Shown: positions 1 to 5,789 of the stretch, one piece after another
How the letters are laid out: every line of letters begins with the position of its first letter
How positions within the stretch are numbered: the stretch's first letter is position 1
Source: Deltaproteobacteria bacterium
GTDB taxonomy: Bacteria > Desulfobacterota > Deferrimicrobia > Deferrimicrobiales > Deferrimicrobiaceae
Assembly (NCBI GenBank): GCA_021802685.1
Contig: JAJZRM010000091.1
Location: 1-8,957, forward strand
Length of the DNA: 8,957 nt
Reading direction: 5' to 3'
The notes under the pieces: model-generated
What the model was told of the DNA's origin: nothing
The model's database searches: none
What the model saw: the letters and a program-made list of their open reading frames with translations, nothing else
Position numbers and translations under genes: made by a program

Positions 1-512
1 CCGATCTGAAGCTGGGGGCGTTCTTCAACACCCAGCGGATGGTGCGGGAGTACGCGGAGTCGTCCTATCTCCCCGCGCATCGGGGGGGGGGGCGGCTTTC
101 GGCGGACCATTGTTCCGCCGCCAGGGCGTTGGCCGCATGGCGGTCGCGGGTGGCCGCGGCATGGCCGGGCGTTTCGATCCGGGTCGACGATATCCGGCGG
201 CACAGGGACATGCGGGTAGGGGACACGGTGGGGGCGGCCGTCCGGGTCCGGTTGGGCGACCTCGCGCCCGCCGACGTGACCGTCGAGATCCTGCACGGTC
301 CTTACACCGCCGGCGGCGGCATCCGCCAGGGATTGGTCCTGCCGGCGCTCCATGAAAAGCGGGAAGGGGACGAGGAGATCTACCGGGTGGAGGTCCCGTG
401 CGTCAGCAGCGGCCGGTACGGGTTCGCCGCGAGGGTCGTTCCCCGGCACCCGGATCTCGTCAACCCGCTCACGCCCCTGCAGTTGACATGGGAGCCGCCT
501 ACCGGCGGGTAA
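1..512 (+). CDS. glgP: Alpha-glucan (glycogen/maltodextrin) phosphorylase, C-terminal fragment
   Basis: This is the 3' end of a gene that begins left of the window. The frame is open from base 3 and ends at TAA 510-512, giving the last 169 residues. GlgP releases glucose-1-phosphate from alpha-1,4-glucans by phosphorolysis in the cytoplasm. The segment opens with FFNTQRMVREY followed by SSYLPAHR, which matches the end of the catalytic region in the long GlgP family (TIGR02094 type). The tail (VRVRLGDLAPADVTVEILHG, then SGRYGFAARVVPRHPDL) is the beta-rich C-terminal extension typical of these long phosphorylases. The catalytic centre and the PLP lysine lie upstream, out of view. An 11-G run at 82-92 encodes Gly residues just after the catalytic part, and the frame is correct on both sides of it. 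The 3' end overlaps the convergent glycosyltransferase gene by 14 bp. A short CCGCC/GGCGG hairpin (495-508) spans the end but has no T-tract, so no intrinsic terminator is claimed. The family is recognised from memory of its conserved C-terminus. Confidence 0.85.
   Translation, partial: DLKLGAFFNTQRMVREYAESSYLPAHRGGGRLSADHCSAARALAAWRSRVAAAWPGVSIRVDDIRRHRDMRVGDTVGAAVRVRLGDLAPADVTVEILHGPYTAGGGIRQGLVLPALHEKREGDEEIYRVEVPCVSSGRYGFAARVVPRHPDLVNPLTPLQLTWEPPTGG
82..92 (+). repeat. 11-G homopolymer inside the glgP coding sequence
   Basis: There are eleven consecutive G at 82-92, read in frame as the end of CGG plus GGG GGG GGG-type glycine codons. It lies between the conserved YLPAHR segment and the C-terminal domain. 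Both flanks are in the same frame, so as given the gene is intact. A one-base slip would remove the last roughly 140 residues. Confidence 0.9.
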
Positions 513-1254
513 GAAAGGACGGTCCCCGCCGATAGCGCTCGGCGCACTCCGCTGCGGTCATCCCCAACAGGTAGCCGATCCGCAGGCGCCACATCAGCAG
601 GATCGTCCGCGCCGGTCCCCATCGTTCCCATCGCCTTCCCGAGGATCCGACCCGGTGAGGGAGCAGGGCGGTTTTCCCTTCGCGGGTCATCCGCCGCGAC
701 AGTTCCACGTCTTCCATCAGGGGGATTTCCGGGAAGCCGCCGCAGGCGCGAAACGTCTCCGCGCGCAGGAAAATCACCTGGTCTCCGGTGTACGATCGGG
801 TGAGAAGCGACCGCAGGTTGATCGCGCGTCCCGTGATCCGGAGCGCCGTCCTGGCGTAGACCCCCGCGCACGGTGAGGGGATCAGCCGGATCCGGAAGGC
901 CCCTCCCACCAGGGCGCCGTCCTTCATCGCATCGAGAACGGATACGGTCCCTCCGGGAGGCAGGAACGTGTCCGCGTGGAGGAACAGGAGGATCTCCCCG
1001 CGGGCCGCCGCCGCTCCTGCGTTCATCTGGCGGGCCCTTCCCTTGGGAGTGGATATCACCGCGTCGGCAAGGTCCCTTGCGATCGCGACGGTCCGGTCCA
1101 TGCTCCCTCCGTCGGCCACGACGACCTCGCACGCCCCCGATTCCCTGCACGAGCGGATCGTTTCCGGCAGCGTTCCCTCCTCGTTCAAGGAGGGGATCAC
1201 AACGGAGATCGGGGGGGCTGGAGGGGGACGCTCTTTCCCTTCATCCTTACCCAA
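499..1254 (-). CDS. Family 2 glycosyltransferase, TIGR04283 type (rSAM/selenodomain-associated)
   Basis: A 251-residue cytosolic or membrane-associated GT-A glycosyltransferase. ISVVIPSLNEEGTLPETI (residues 16-33) is the nucleotide-sugar binding start, VVVADGGSMDRT (44-55) follows, and FLHADT (91-96) holds the metal-binding H-A-D motif. Further on are TGDQVIFLR (156-164), GGFPEIPLMEDVELSRR (172-188) and the SSGRRWERWG segment (204-213). This order and spacing matches TIGR04283, known as the 'transferase 2, rSAM/selenodomain-associated' family; acceptor and sugar donor are unknown. The start is TTG at 1254-1252, supported by GAGGAAG seven bases upstream; no ATG fits upstream of the conserved beginning without running further into the preceding gene. 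Its first 8 bp overlap the end of the TVP38/DedA gene, indicating translational coupling in one operon. Its 3' end overlaps glgP from the other strand. A MWRLRIGYLLGM stretch near the C-terminus (221-232) is hydrophobic and may contact the membrane. Family assignment is strong; the physiological role is open. Confidence 0.85.
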   Translation of the reverse strand: MGKDEGKERPPPAPPISVVIPSLNEEGTLPETIRSCRESGACEVVVADGGSMDRTVAIARDLADAVISTPKGRARQMNAGAAAARGEILLFLHADTFLPPGGTVSVLDAMKDGALVGGAFRIRLIPSPCAGVYARTALRITGRAINLRSLLTRSYTGDQVIFLRAETFRACGGFPEIPLMEDVELSRRMTREGKTALLPHRVGSSGRRWERWGPARTILLMWRLRIGYLLGMTAAECAERYRRGPSFLTRR

Positions 1255-1954
1255 GGGGGGGCTTCCTCAGCCGCTTCACGAGGGCGGGGATGAAAAAGGA
1301 CAGGATCAGCAGGGCGACCGGCGCCAGGGTGTCGAGGGTAAGGAGGTCCGTCGGCCGCCGATACGCGGCGAGGAGCTCCTTCATCGCGCCGATGAAATAC
1401 GTGACGATGAAGACGGGAGGCAGCAACCCCAGCGTCGTTCCGAGGAGGTACTCGCGGAACCGGATCCGGGTGGCTCCCGCGGCGTAGTTCAGGACGATGA
1501 AGGGGAACCAGAAGATCCTGAGGTAGAAGATCACCGAGAACCCTTCCTCGGCGGCTTTCCGGTCGAGCCAGGGAAGCTTCGTTTCGAGGAAGTTCCTGGC
1601 CACTCCGTGGAGGAAGTACCTGCCGAGGAAAAAGGCGATCGAGGCGCCCAGGATGTCTCCCGCAAGGTTGTAGAACATCCCGTAAAACTTCCCGAAGATG
1701 ACGGCGCCCGCGACGGTGAAGGGCGTGACCGGGGCGGCCAGGCTGCCGATGGCGTACATGAGGATGAAGAGCACGGGTCCCAGCGGGCCGGCCCCCTGCA
1801 CGAGATGGTCCAGGCGCTCCACGAGGACCTTTCTCCCCGCGTGGGTATGGAACAGGGCGCCCGTCGGCGTGAGGAAAAGGAGGTACGCCGCGGCTCCCGC
1901 GAACAGCAGGAACGCGACGAGCTTGACGATGTCCCCCGAACGTTTACGCAACAT
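1247..1954 (-). CDS. TVP38/TMEM64 (DedA/SNARE-associated, VTT domain) family inner-membrane protein
   Basis: A 235-residue polytopic membrane protein. Residues 11-29 form a first hydrophobic segment, followed by a short periplasmic stretch. The VTT core then runs from about 57 to 190: GPVLFILMYAIGSLAAPVTP, AGAVIFGKFYG (82-92), LAGDILGASIAFFLGRYF (97-114), then RIFWFPFIVLNYAAGATRIRF (146-166) with the family's R...P..NY.aG.t signature, and LGTTLGLLPP (171-180). A last membrane helix lies at about 210-228. DedA-superfamily proteins are linked to lipid (undecaprenyl phosphate or phospholipid) translocation and envelope integrity; the substrate here cannot be told from sequence. I chose ATG 1954-1952 because GGGGGA lies four bases before it. 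An upstream in-frame ATG at 1978 lacks a ribosome site, and the longer open frame to 2083 adds a charged, non-conserved leader. It is the first gene of a two-gene operon with the glycosyltransferase. Confidence 0.85.
   Translation of the reverse strand: MLRKRSGDIVKLVAFLLFAGAAAYLLFLTPTGALFHTHAGRKVLVERLDHLVQGAGPLGPVLFILMYAIGSLAAPVTPFTVAGAVIFGKFYGMFYNLAGDILGASIAFFLGRYFLHGVARNFLETKLPWLDRKAAEEGFSVIFYLRIFWFPFIVLNYAAGATRIRFREYLLGTTLGLLPPVFIVTYFIGAMKELLAAYRRPTDLLTLDTLAPVALLILSFFIPALVKRLRKPPLG
1262..1268 (-). promoter_or_regulatory. Ribosome binding site fixing the TTG start of the glycosyltransferase
   Basis: Read on the minus strand this is GAGGAAG, seven bases before TTG at 1254-1252. It lies inside the last codons of the upstream TVP38/DedA gene and is the main reason for choosing the TTG start. 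Confidence 0.6.
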
Positions 1955-2088
1955 CGGTTCCCCCGGCCATCCCGGCATATTACAACACCGGGCGTGTCCG
2001 ATGGAGACCATGTCCCCTGCCCATTTTTCGCGCGAGACGGTAAGATGGACATGTTTTCGATATTTCCAGGCACGGGGAGGCATGAGCC
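1955..2088. promoter_or_regulatory. Divergent intergenic region with weak candidate promoters on both strands
   Basis: 134 bp separate two divergently transcribed genes, so each strand should carry a promoter here. On the + strand TAAGAT at 2041-2046 is a fair -10, with only a poor -35 (TGCCCA, 2018-2023) 17 bp upstream. On the minus strand TAATAT (complement of 1977-1982) is a fair -10 with no convincing -35. The AT-rich stretches 2022-2030 and 2050-2066 stand out from the GC-rich surroundings. The location is firm; the individual boxes are guesses. Confidence 0.35.
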
Positions 2089-2745
2089 ATGCGGACAGGC
2101 CGGTTCGGAAAGGGAGCCGCCGCGCTGCTGGCGGTAGTCCTTGGCGTTTTCGCCACGGGATGCTTCGGCAAGTTCCAGCTGACGCGGAAGATTTACGACA
2201 TCAACCAGTCGGTGGAGCAGCCGTACCTGCGCAGCGCGGTGACCTGGGTCTTCGTCATCGTCCCGGTGTACGGGATCGCCGGCCTGCTCGACTTCGTCAT
2301 CTTCAATACGATCGAGTTCTGGTCCGGGGAAAACCCCATCGCGCGCGGTCCTGTGACGAAGGTATACGCGCAGGGGAACGGGAAGGCGGTCCTCACCCTT
2401 CACCGCGACGGTCCGGGGACGTCGGCGACGATCCGCCGGTATGAGGGGGGGTCCCTCGTCTCGACCCTTCGGATCCGCGACGAAGGAAACGGCACGGTGA
2501 CGGCGGTCGAAACGGCGGCCGGGAAGAAGGTCCGGGAAATCGCGGCGGTCGGCGGCGGCGACGGTTCGGTGGCGTTGACCGTGGCGGCGGATGAAACCTT
2601 CGTGGAAAGGTATTCCGCACCGGCCGTCCGCACGCAGATGGAGCGTGTGGCGCGGATCGCATCGGATGCCCGGCGGGCGGCGCGCGGAGCCGCCGGGACG
2701 TTCCCCACGGCGGCGGCGAAGACGGCTCCGGCGTACGGGGGCTGA
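2089..2745 (+). CDS. DUF3332-family lipoprotein
   Basis: A 218-residue predicted envelope lipoprotein of unknown function. It starts with a basic n-region (MRTGRFGKG), a hydrophobic core at 10-21, and FATGC with Cys25 as the probable lipidated residue. The lipobox is slightly off consensus, with Ala rather than Leu at -3. Residues 26-83 carry the recognisable DUF3332 features: CFGKFQLTRKIYDINQSV, a second hydrophobic segment WVFVIVPVYGIAGLLDFVIF (53-72), then NTIEFWSGENP. The rest (about 90-175) is a beta-rich region of short alternating strands (KAVLTLHRD, SLVSTLRIRDE, TVTAVETAAGKKV), ending in an Ala/Arg-rich tail that looks disordered and is longer than I expect for the family. ATG 2089 is preceded by GGGGAGG at 2074-2080. 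The histidine kinase begins 31 bp after its stop, so it may be the first gene of the signalling operon, though a GC hairpin lies between. DUF3332 has no assigned biochemical role. Confidence 0.8.
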   Translation: MRTGRFGKGAAALLAVVLGVFATGCFGKFQLTRKIYDINQSVEQPYLRSAVTWVFVIVPVYGIAGLLDFVIFNTIEFWSGENPIARGPVTKVYAQGNGKAVLTLHRDGPGTSATIRRYEGGSLVSTLRIRDEGNGTVTAVETAAGKKVREIAAVGGGDGSVALTVAADETFVERYSAPAVRTQMERVARIASDARRAARGAAGTFPTAAAKTAPAYGG

Positions 2746-2752
2746 TCCCCCG
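2736..2752 (+). other. GC-only hairpin over the stop codon between lipoprotein and kinase genes
   Basis: CGGGGG (2736-2741) pairs perfectly with CCCCCG (2747-2752) across a five-base loop that contains the TGA stop. The C5 also starts a competing CCCCCGGGGG palindrome (2747-2756). Only a short TTT follows at 2761-2763, so it is not a standard intrinsic terminator. It could attenuate read-through or affect translation of the kinase gene. Confidence 0.4.
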
Positions 2753-2776
2753 GGGGCCGCTTTCTCTGGAGGCACC

Positions 2777-4240
2777 ATGAAATTCCCGTTTTCAAGGTCC
2801 CCGCTCCGCGACCGCGGGTTGCAGTTCAAGCTCACGCTGGTCATGCTCATCCTCTTCGTCTTCTCGCTCGGCTCCGTGTTCGTCCCGTATTACATGGGGC
2901 GGGAAGCGCTGAAGAAGGAGATCGAGACCAGTTTCCTCGACCTGTCGAACGCGATCAGCGTCAGCGTCGACCAGCTGACGACGACCGGTGTTTCCGAAGA
3001 GGACCGCCTGCTGCACTACGTGGAGTCCCTGAAGAAGTCGGGAATCCGGGAGGTTTCCATCGTCGGGGAAGACATGGGAGTGATCGACAGCACCAACCCG
3101 AAGGCGATCGGCCGCCCGGCGAAGATCAAGCTGCCCCCGAAGAAACTGGTGATCACCGCCTCCTTCGGGGACGACACGGGGGAGAAGATACAGTCCAGGG
3201 ATCTCGTGGTCCCGGTGAAGGTGGGGGGGGACACGCTCGGGTACATCCACGTGCGGATGCAGATCGACGACTTCACGGAACCGATCCGCAAGAACATCTA
3301 CCTGCGGGTCTTCACCACGCTCCTGATCTTCTCCCTGGGGCTCATCCTGGCGGTCAGCATCTCCTCCCACTACGTCTCGCCGGTGGAACGCCTGGCGCGC
3401 GCGGCGGAAAAGGTGGCCGCGGGGGACCTCTCCGTGGAACTTCCCGTGAAGGGGAAGGACGAGGTGGGCCGGCTGACCCGCGCGTTCAACGAGATGATCG
3501 CCCGGCTCCGCCAGAACCGGGAGCTGGAAGAGAAGGTGCGGGAGAGCCAGTACCTGTCCCACCTGGGGAAGCTCTCCTCGGGGGTCGCCCACGAGATCCG
3601 AAATCCGCTGAACTTCATCGGGCTCGCCGTGGACCACCTCGACACGCTCTCGCCGGCGGCCGGCCCCGAGGCGGAAACCGAAAAGCGGAAGGTCATCGTC
3701 CGGATCAAGGAGGAGATCGGCCGGCTGAACGACCTGGTGACCAACTTCATCATGTACGGGCGGCCCCCCGAGCTGCAGCGCGCGCTGGTCCGCGTGCCGG
3801 AACTCCTTGAGGGAGTCCTGCGGATGGCGCGGGAGCGCCTCCTCGCGAACGGGATCGCCTGCCGCCGGGATTTCCGGGACGGGGGAGAGGCGATGGTCGA
3901 CCCCGACATGATCCGAAGGGCCGCCCTGAACCTGGTGGTCAACGCCATAGAGGCCATGCCGAACGGCGGGGAACTGCGGGTGTCCGCGGGACCGGTGGGC
4001 GACGGAAGGTATACCTTCGTCGTGGAGGACACGGGCGTCGGGATCGACGGGAAGGACCGGGAGAAGATCTTCGAACCGTACTTCACGACCAAGCCGTCGG
4101 GCCTTGGACTCGGGCTGATCCTCACGAAGAAGATCATCGATGCGCATGGCGGAGAGATCCTGGTGGAGTCGGAGCCGGGGAAAGGGACGCGGATGCGGGT
4201 CTTCCTGCCGGGAGGGAATCTCCGGATGGAGCAGGCATGA
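2777..4240 (+). CDS. Membrane sensor histidine kinase (cache-like sensor, HAMP, HisKA, HATPase)
   Basis: A 487-residue inner-membrane sensor kinase. TM1 is at about 19-38 and TM2 at about 174-195, enclosing a periplasmic domain of about 135 residues. Its pattern (VSIVGEDMGVIDSTNPKAIG at 93-112, then DLVVPVKVGGDTLGYIHV) resembles a single-cache/PAS-like ligand sensor. A HAMP linker (about 196-249, with SPVERLARAAEKVAAGDLSVELP) leads to the dimerisation helix SHLGKLSSGVAHEIRNPLNF, with phospho-acceptor His272. The ATPase domain shows an N box (NLVVNAIEAMPNGG, 385-398), G1 (VEDTGVGID, 416-424), an F box (IFEPYFTT, 431-438) and G2 (SGLGLGL, 441-447). All catalytic motifs are intact. ATG 2777 has GGAGG four bases upstream; an in-frame extension to 2591 would lie inside the lipoprotein gene and is rejected. 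The stop overlaps the response-regulator start as ATGA, which marks them as a cognate pair. The general layout is like AtoS/ZraS-type partners of sigma-54 regulators; the signal is unknown. Confidence 0.93.
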   Translation: MKFPFSRSPLRDRGLQFKLTLVMLILFVFSLGSVFVPYYMGREALKKEIETSFLDLSNAISVSVDQLTTTGVSEEDRLLHYVESLKKSGIREVSIVGEDMGVIDSTNPKAIGRPAKIKLPPKKLVITASFGDDTGEKIQSRDLVVPVKVGGDTLGYIHVRMQIDDFTEPIRKNIYLRVFTTLLIFSLGLILAVSISSHYVSPVERLARAAEKVAAGDLSVELPVKGKDEVGRLTRAFNEMIARLRQNRELEEKVRESQYLSHLGKLSSGVAHEIRNPLNFIGLAVDHLDTLSPAAGPEAETEKRKVIVRIKEEIGRLNDLVTNFIMYGRPPELQRALVRVPELLEGVLRMARERLLANGIACRRDFRDGGEAMVDPDMIRRAALNLVVNAIEAMPNGGELRVSAGPVGDGRYTFVVEDTGVGIDGKDREKIFEPYFTTKPSGLGLGLILTKKIIDAHGGEILVESEPGKGTRMRVFLPGGNLRMEQA

Positions 4241-5595
4241 AGGGGACGATCCTGGTCGTCGACGACGAGCGGAACCAGCGGGAAATCCTCGGCGCGATAC
4301 TGAAAAGCGAAGGGTACAACCCCCTGCTGGCGGGCGGCGGGGAGGAGGCGCTCCGGATTCTCGAGCGGGAACCCGTCGACCTGGTCCTGACCGATCTCAT
4401 CATGCCCGGGATGACGGGGGAGGAGCTGATCGACGCCGTCCTGTCCCGCACCCCCGGCATGCCCATCCTCCTGACCAGCGCCTACGGCACCATCCAGACC
4501 GCGGTGGAAGCGATCAAGAAGGGGGCATACTACTATTTCGAGAAGCCGGTCGACCGGGCGCGGCTCCTCATCATCATCGACCGGGCGATCGAAAACCTCC
4601 GGCTTCGCGAATCCCACCGGATGCTGTCCGAAAAGCTCTCCCCCGGATCCGTTCCCATCCTCGGGGAGCACGCCGTGATCCGGGAGATCAAGCGGATCCT
4701 GCCGCGTGTCGCCCGGAGCGACAGCACGATCCTCCTGACGGGAGAGAGCGGCACAGGGAAGGAGGTGCTCGCCCGCAACGTCCATTCGATGAGCGGCCGC
4801 AGCGCCAAGCCGTTCCTCGCCGTCAACTGCGCGTCGCTTCCGGACACCCTCTTCGAGAGCGAGCTGTTCGGCCACGAGCGGGGGGCGTTCACCGGGGCGG
4901 TGCGCCGGGAGATCGGGCTCTTCGAGGCGGCCGAAGGGGGAACGATCTTCCTCGACGAGATCGCCGAGGTCAAGCTGGAAACCCAGGCGAAACTGCTGCG
5001 CGCCCTCCAGGAGAAGGAGATCCGCCGCGTGGGCGGGAAAGAGAACATCCCGATCAACGTCCGCATCGTGACCGCCACGAACCGGGACCTCGAAGAGGCC
5101 GTGCGGGAAGGGAAGTTCCGGGCGGACCTCTTCTACCGGCTGAACATCGTCAAGCTGAACCTGCCGCCGCTCCGGGAGCGGATTTCGGACATCCCCATCC
5201 TCGCGGAGAACTTCCTCGGGAAACACGGGGAAAAGGGGGTGCCGCCCGTCCGCGAGATCTCCAGGGAGGCGATGCGTTTCATGATGCGTTATCCCTGGCC
5301 CGGGAACATCCGCGAACTCTCCTCGGTCATCGAACGGGCGGTGGTGCTGGCCGAAGGGGGAAAGATCGGTCCGGAAGAGTTGCCGCAGGAGTTGAGGGAG
5401 GATGCGGACGCCGTTCCGCCCAAAGCGTTCGATCTTCCGCCCCAAGGGGTGAATTTCGAAAAGGTCGAGGAACACTTGCTGCGGCAGGCGGTGGGACGGT
5501 CCGGTGGTGTCCATGTCCGCGGGGCGGAGCTGCTGCAAATGAGCTACAAGGCATACATTTACCGATTGAAGAAGTTCGGCATCCTTCCGTCCTGA
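4237..5595 (+). CDS. NtrC-family sigma-54-dependent response regulator
   Basis: A 452-residue cytoplasmic transcription activator. The receiver domain (1-120) has the acidic pocket D9/D10, phospho-acceptor D53 (LVLTDLIMPGMTG), T80/S81 and K103 (FEKP). The AAA+ domain (about 138-375) has Walker A GESGTGKE (169-176), the sigma-54 contact loop GAFTGA (216-221), Walker B GGTIFLDE (234-241) and the arginine-finger region FRADLFYRLN (294-303), followed by WPGNIREL (354-361). The C-terminal helix-turn-helix ends AELLQMSYKAYIYRLKKFGI, a recognition helix of the PilR-like kind (family members read LLG-(I/L)-(S/T)-FRS-(L/F)-RYRLKKLG) and not the commoner TLYRKL form. All key residues are present, so it should hydrolyse ATP and open sigma-54 promoters when phosphorylated by the upstream kinase. 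The start overlaps the kinase stop by ATGA. A -24/-12 promoter candidate lies 134 bp after its stop codon, making the next gene the obvious candidate target. The family is certain; the regulon is inferred. Confidence 0.95.
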   Translation: MKGTILVVDDERNQREILGAILKSEGYNPLLAGGGEEALRILEREPVDLVLTDLIMPGMTGEELIDAVLSRTPGMPILLTSAYGTIQTAVEAIKKGAYYYFEKPVDRARLLIIIDRAIENLRLRESHRMLSEKLSPGSVPILGEHAVIREIKRILPRVARSDSTILLTGESGTGKEVLARNVHSMSGRSAKPFLAVNCASLPDTLFESELFGHERGAFTGAVRREIGLFEAAEGGTIFLDEIAEVKLETQAKLLRALQEKEIRRVGGKENIPINVRIVTATNRDLEEAVREGKFRADLFYRLNIVKLNLPPLRERISDIPILAENFLGKHGEKGVPPVREISREAMRFMMRYPWPGNIRELSSVIERAVVLAEGGKIGPEELPQELREDADAVPPKAFDLPPQGVNFEKVEEHLLRQAVGRSGGVHVRGAELLQMSYKAYIYRLKKFGILPS

Positions 5596-5618
5596 CCTCC
5601 TGCCTCCCCGATCGAGGG

Positions 5619-5634
5619 TTCCTCAAATAAGGAA
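5619..5634. promoter_or_regulatory. Candidate activator-binding dyad 1 upstream of the sigma-54 promoter
   Basis: The dyad is TTCCT, six bases, AGGAA. It is centred about 128 bp upstream of the start site predicted from the -24/-12 element, within the usual range for enhancer sites of NtrC-type activators. It is short enough to occur by chance, and there is no T-tract to make it a terminator for the regulator gene. Confidence 0.25.
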
Positions 5635-5640
5635 GGCGTG

Positions 5641-5664
5641 CTCCATTTGGGGAATTCTCTGGAG
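5641..5664. promoter_or_regulatory. Candidate activator-binding dyad 2 upstream of the sigma-54 promoter
   Basis: The dyad is CTCCA, fourteen bases, TGGAG, centred about 102 bp upstream of the predicted start site. Its half-sites differ from those of dyad 1, which weakens the idea that one protein binds both. Confidence 0.25.
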
Positions 5665-5727
5665 GGAAGGCGCGGCGGGTAATAGAACAATCTCATGTTT
5701 TTCCATCGGTTTGGTTTCATGGATCCG

Positions 5728-5744
5728 TTGGCATCGTCCCTGCA
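5728..5744 (+). promoter_or_regulatory. Sigma-54 (-24/-12) promoter candidate for the Lys/Ala-rich exported protein
   Basis: TTGGCATCGTCCCTGCA carries GG at 5730-5731 and GC at 5742-5743 with exactly 10 bases between them, the diagnostic sigma-54 spacing. It differs from YTGGCACG-N4-TTGCW mainly by T for C after TGGCA and C for the first T of TTGC. The predicted start is near 5755, giving a 5' leader of about 35 bases before the ATG at 5790. No sigma-70 pair of comparable quality with normal spacing was found in this gap. It sits directly after a sigma-54 activator gene, which raises its credibility. Confidence 0.65.
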
Positions 5745-5777
5745 GGTTCCTTGGCAAAGATCCCTATAACCGTTGTG

Positions 5778-5783
5778 AAGGAG
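5778..5783 (+). promoter_or_regulatory. Ribosome binding site setting the start of the Lys/Ala-rich protein
   Basis: AAGGAG lies six bases before ATG 5790. It favours this ATG over the in-frame TTG at 5751, which would add 13 residues in front of a normal signal peptide and would begin upstream of the predicted transcript start. Confidence 0.7.
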
Positions 5784-5789
5784 AAAGAA

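Noticed and set aside
503..531. Possible terminator hairpin (CGGCGGG...CCCGCCG) at the glgP end
   Set aside because: It has a long 15-base loop and no T-tract on either strand, so it does not meet the criteria for an intrinsic terminator.
2066..2083. Sigma-54-like AGGCACG...GGCA upstream of the DUF3332 gene
   Set aside because: The GG to GC spacing is 9 where 10 is required, it coincides with the ribosome binding site, and transcription would start inside the gene.
968..2137. 389-residue + strand frame over the glycosyltransferase and TVP38/DedA genes
   Set aside because: The translation is charged and low in complexity, while the minus strand encodes two recognisable families with good ribosome sites.
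2591..2776. N-terminal extension of the kinase frame
   Set aside because: It overlaps the DUF3332 coding sequence, is Arg/Pro-rich and non-conserved, and ATG 2777 has its own GGAGG.
2792..4147. 451-residue antisense frame over the kinase gene
   Set aside because: It mirrors the codon structure of the kinase gene and contains no motif, signal or plausible start context.
3370..5538. 722-residue open frame antisense to the kinase and regulator genes
   Set aside because: Its translation is low-complexity Arg/Pro/Asp-rich with no recognisable domain, and it opposes two perfectly conserved signalling proteins. Long antisense frames are expected at this GC content.
5619..5664. Inverted repeats after the regulator gene as a transcription terminator
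   Set aside because: Arms of only five bases with no following T-run; better kept as tentative activator sites.
5751..5789. TTG start extending the Lys/Ala-rich protein by 13 residues
   Set aside because: It has no ribosome site, would displace the signal peptide from the N-terminus and begins upstream of the predicted transcript start.
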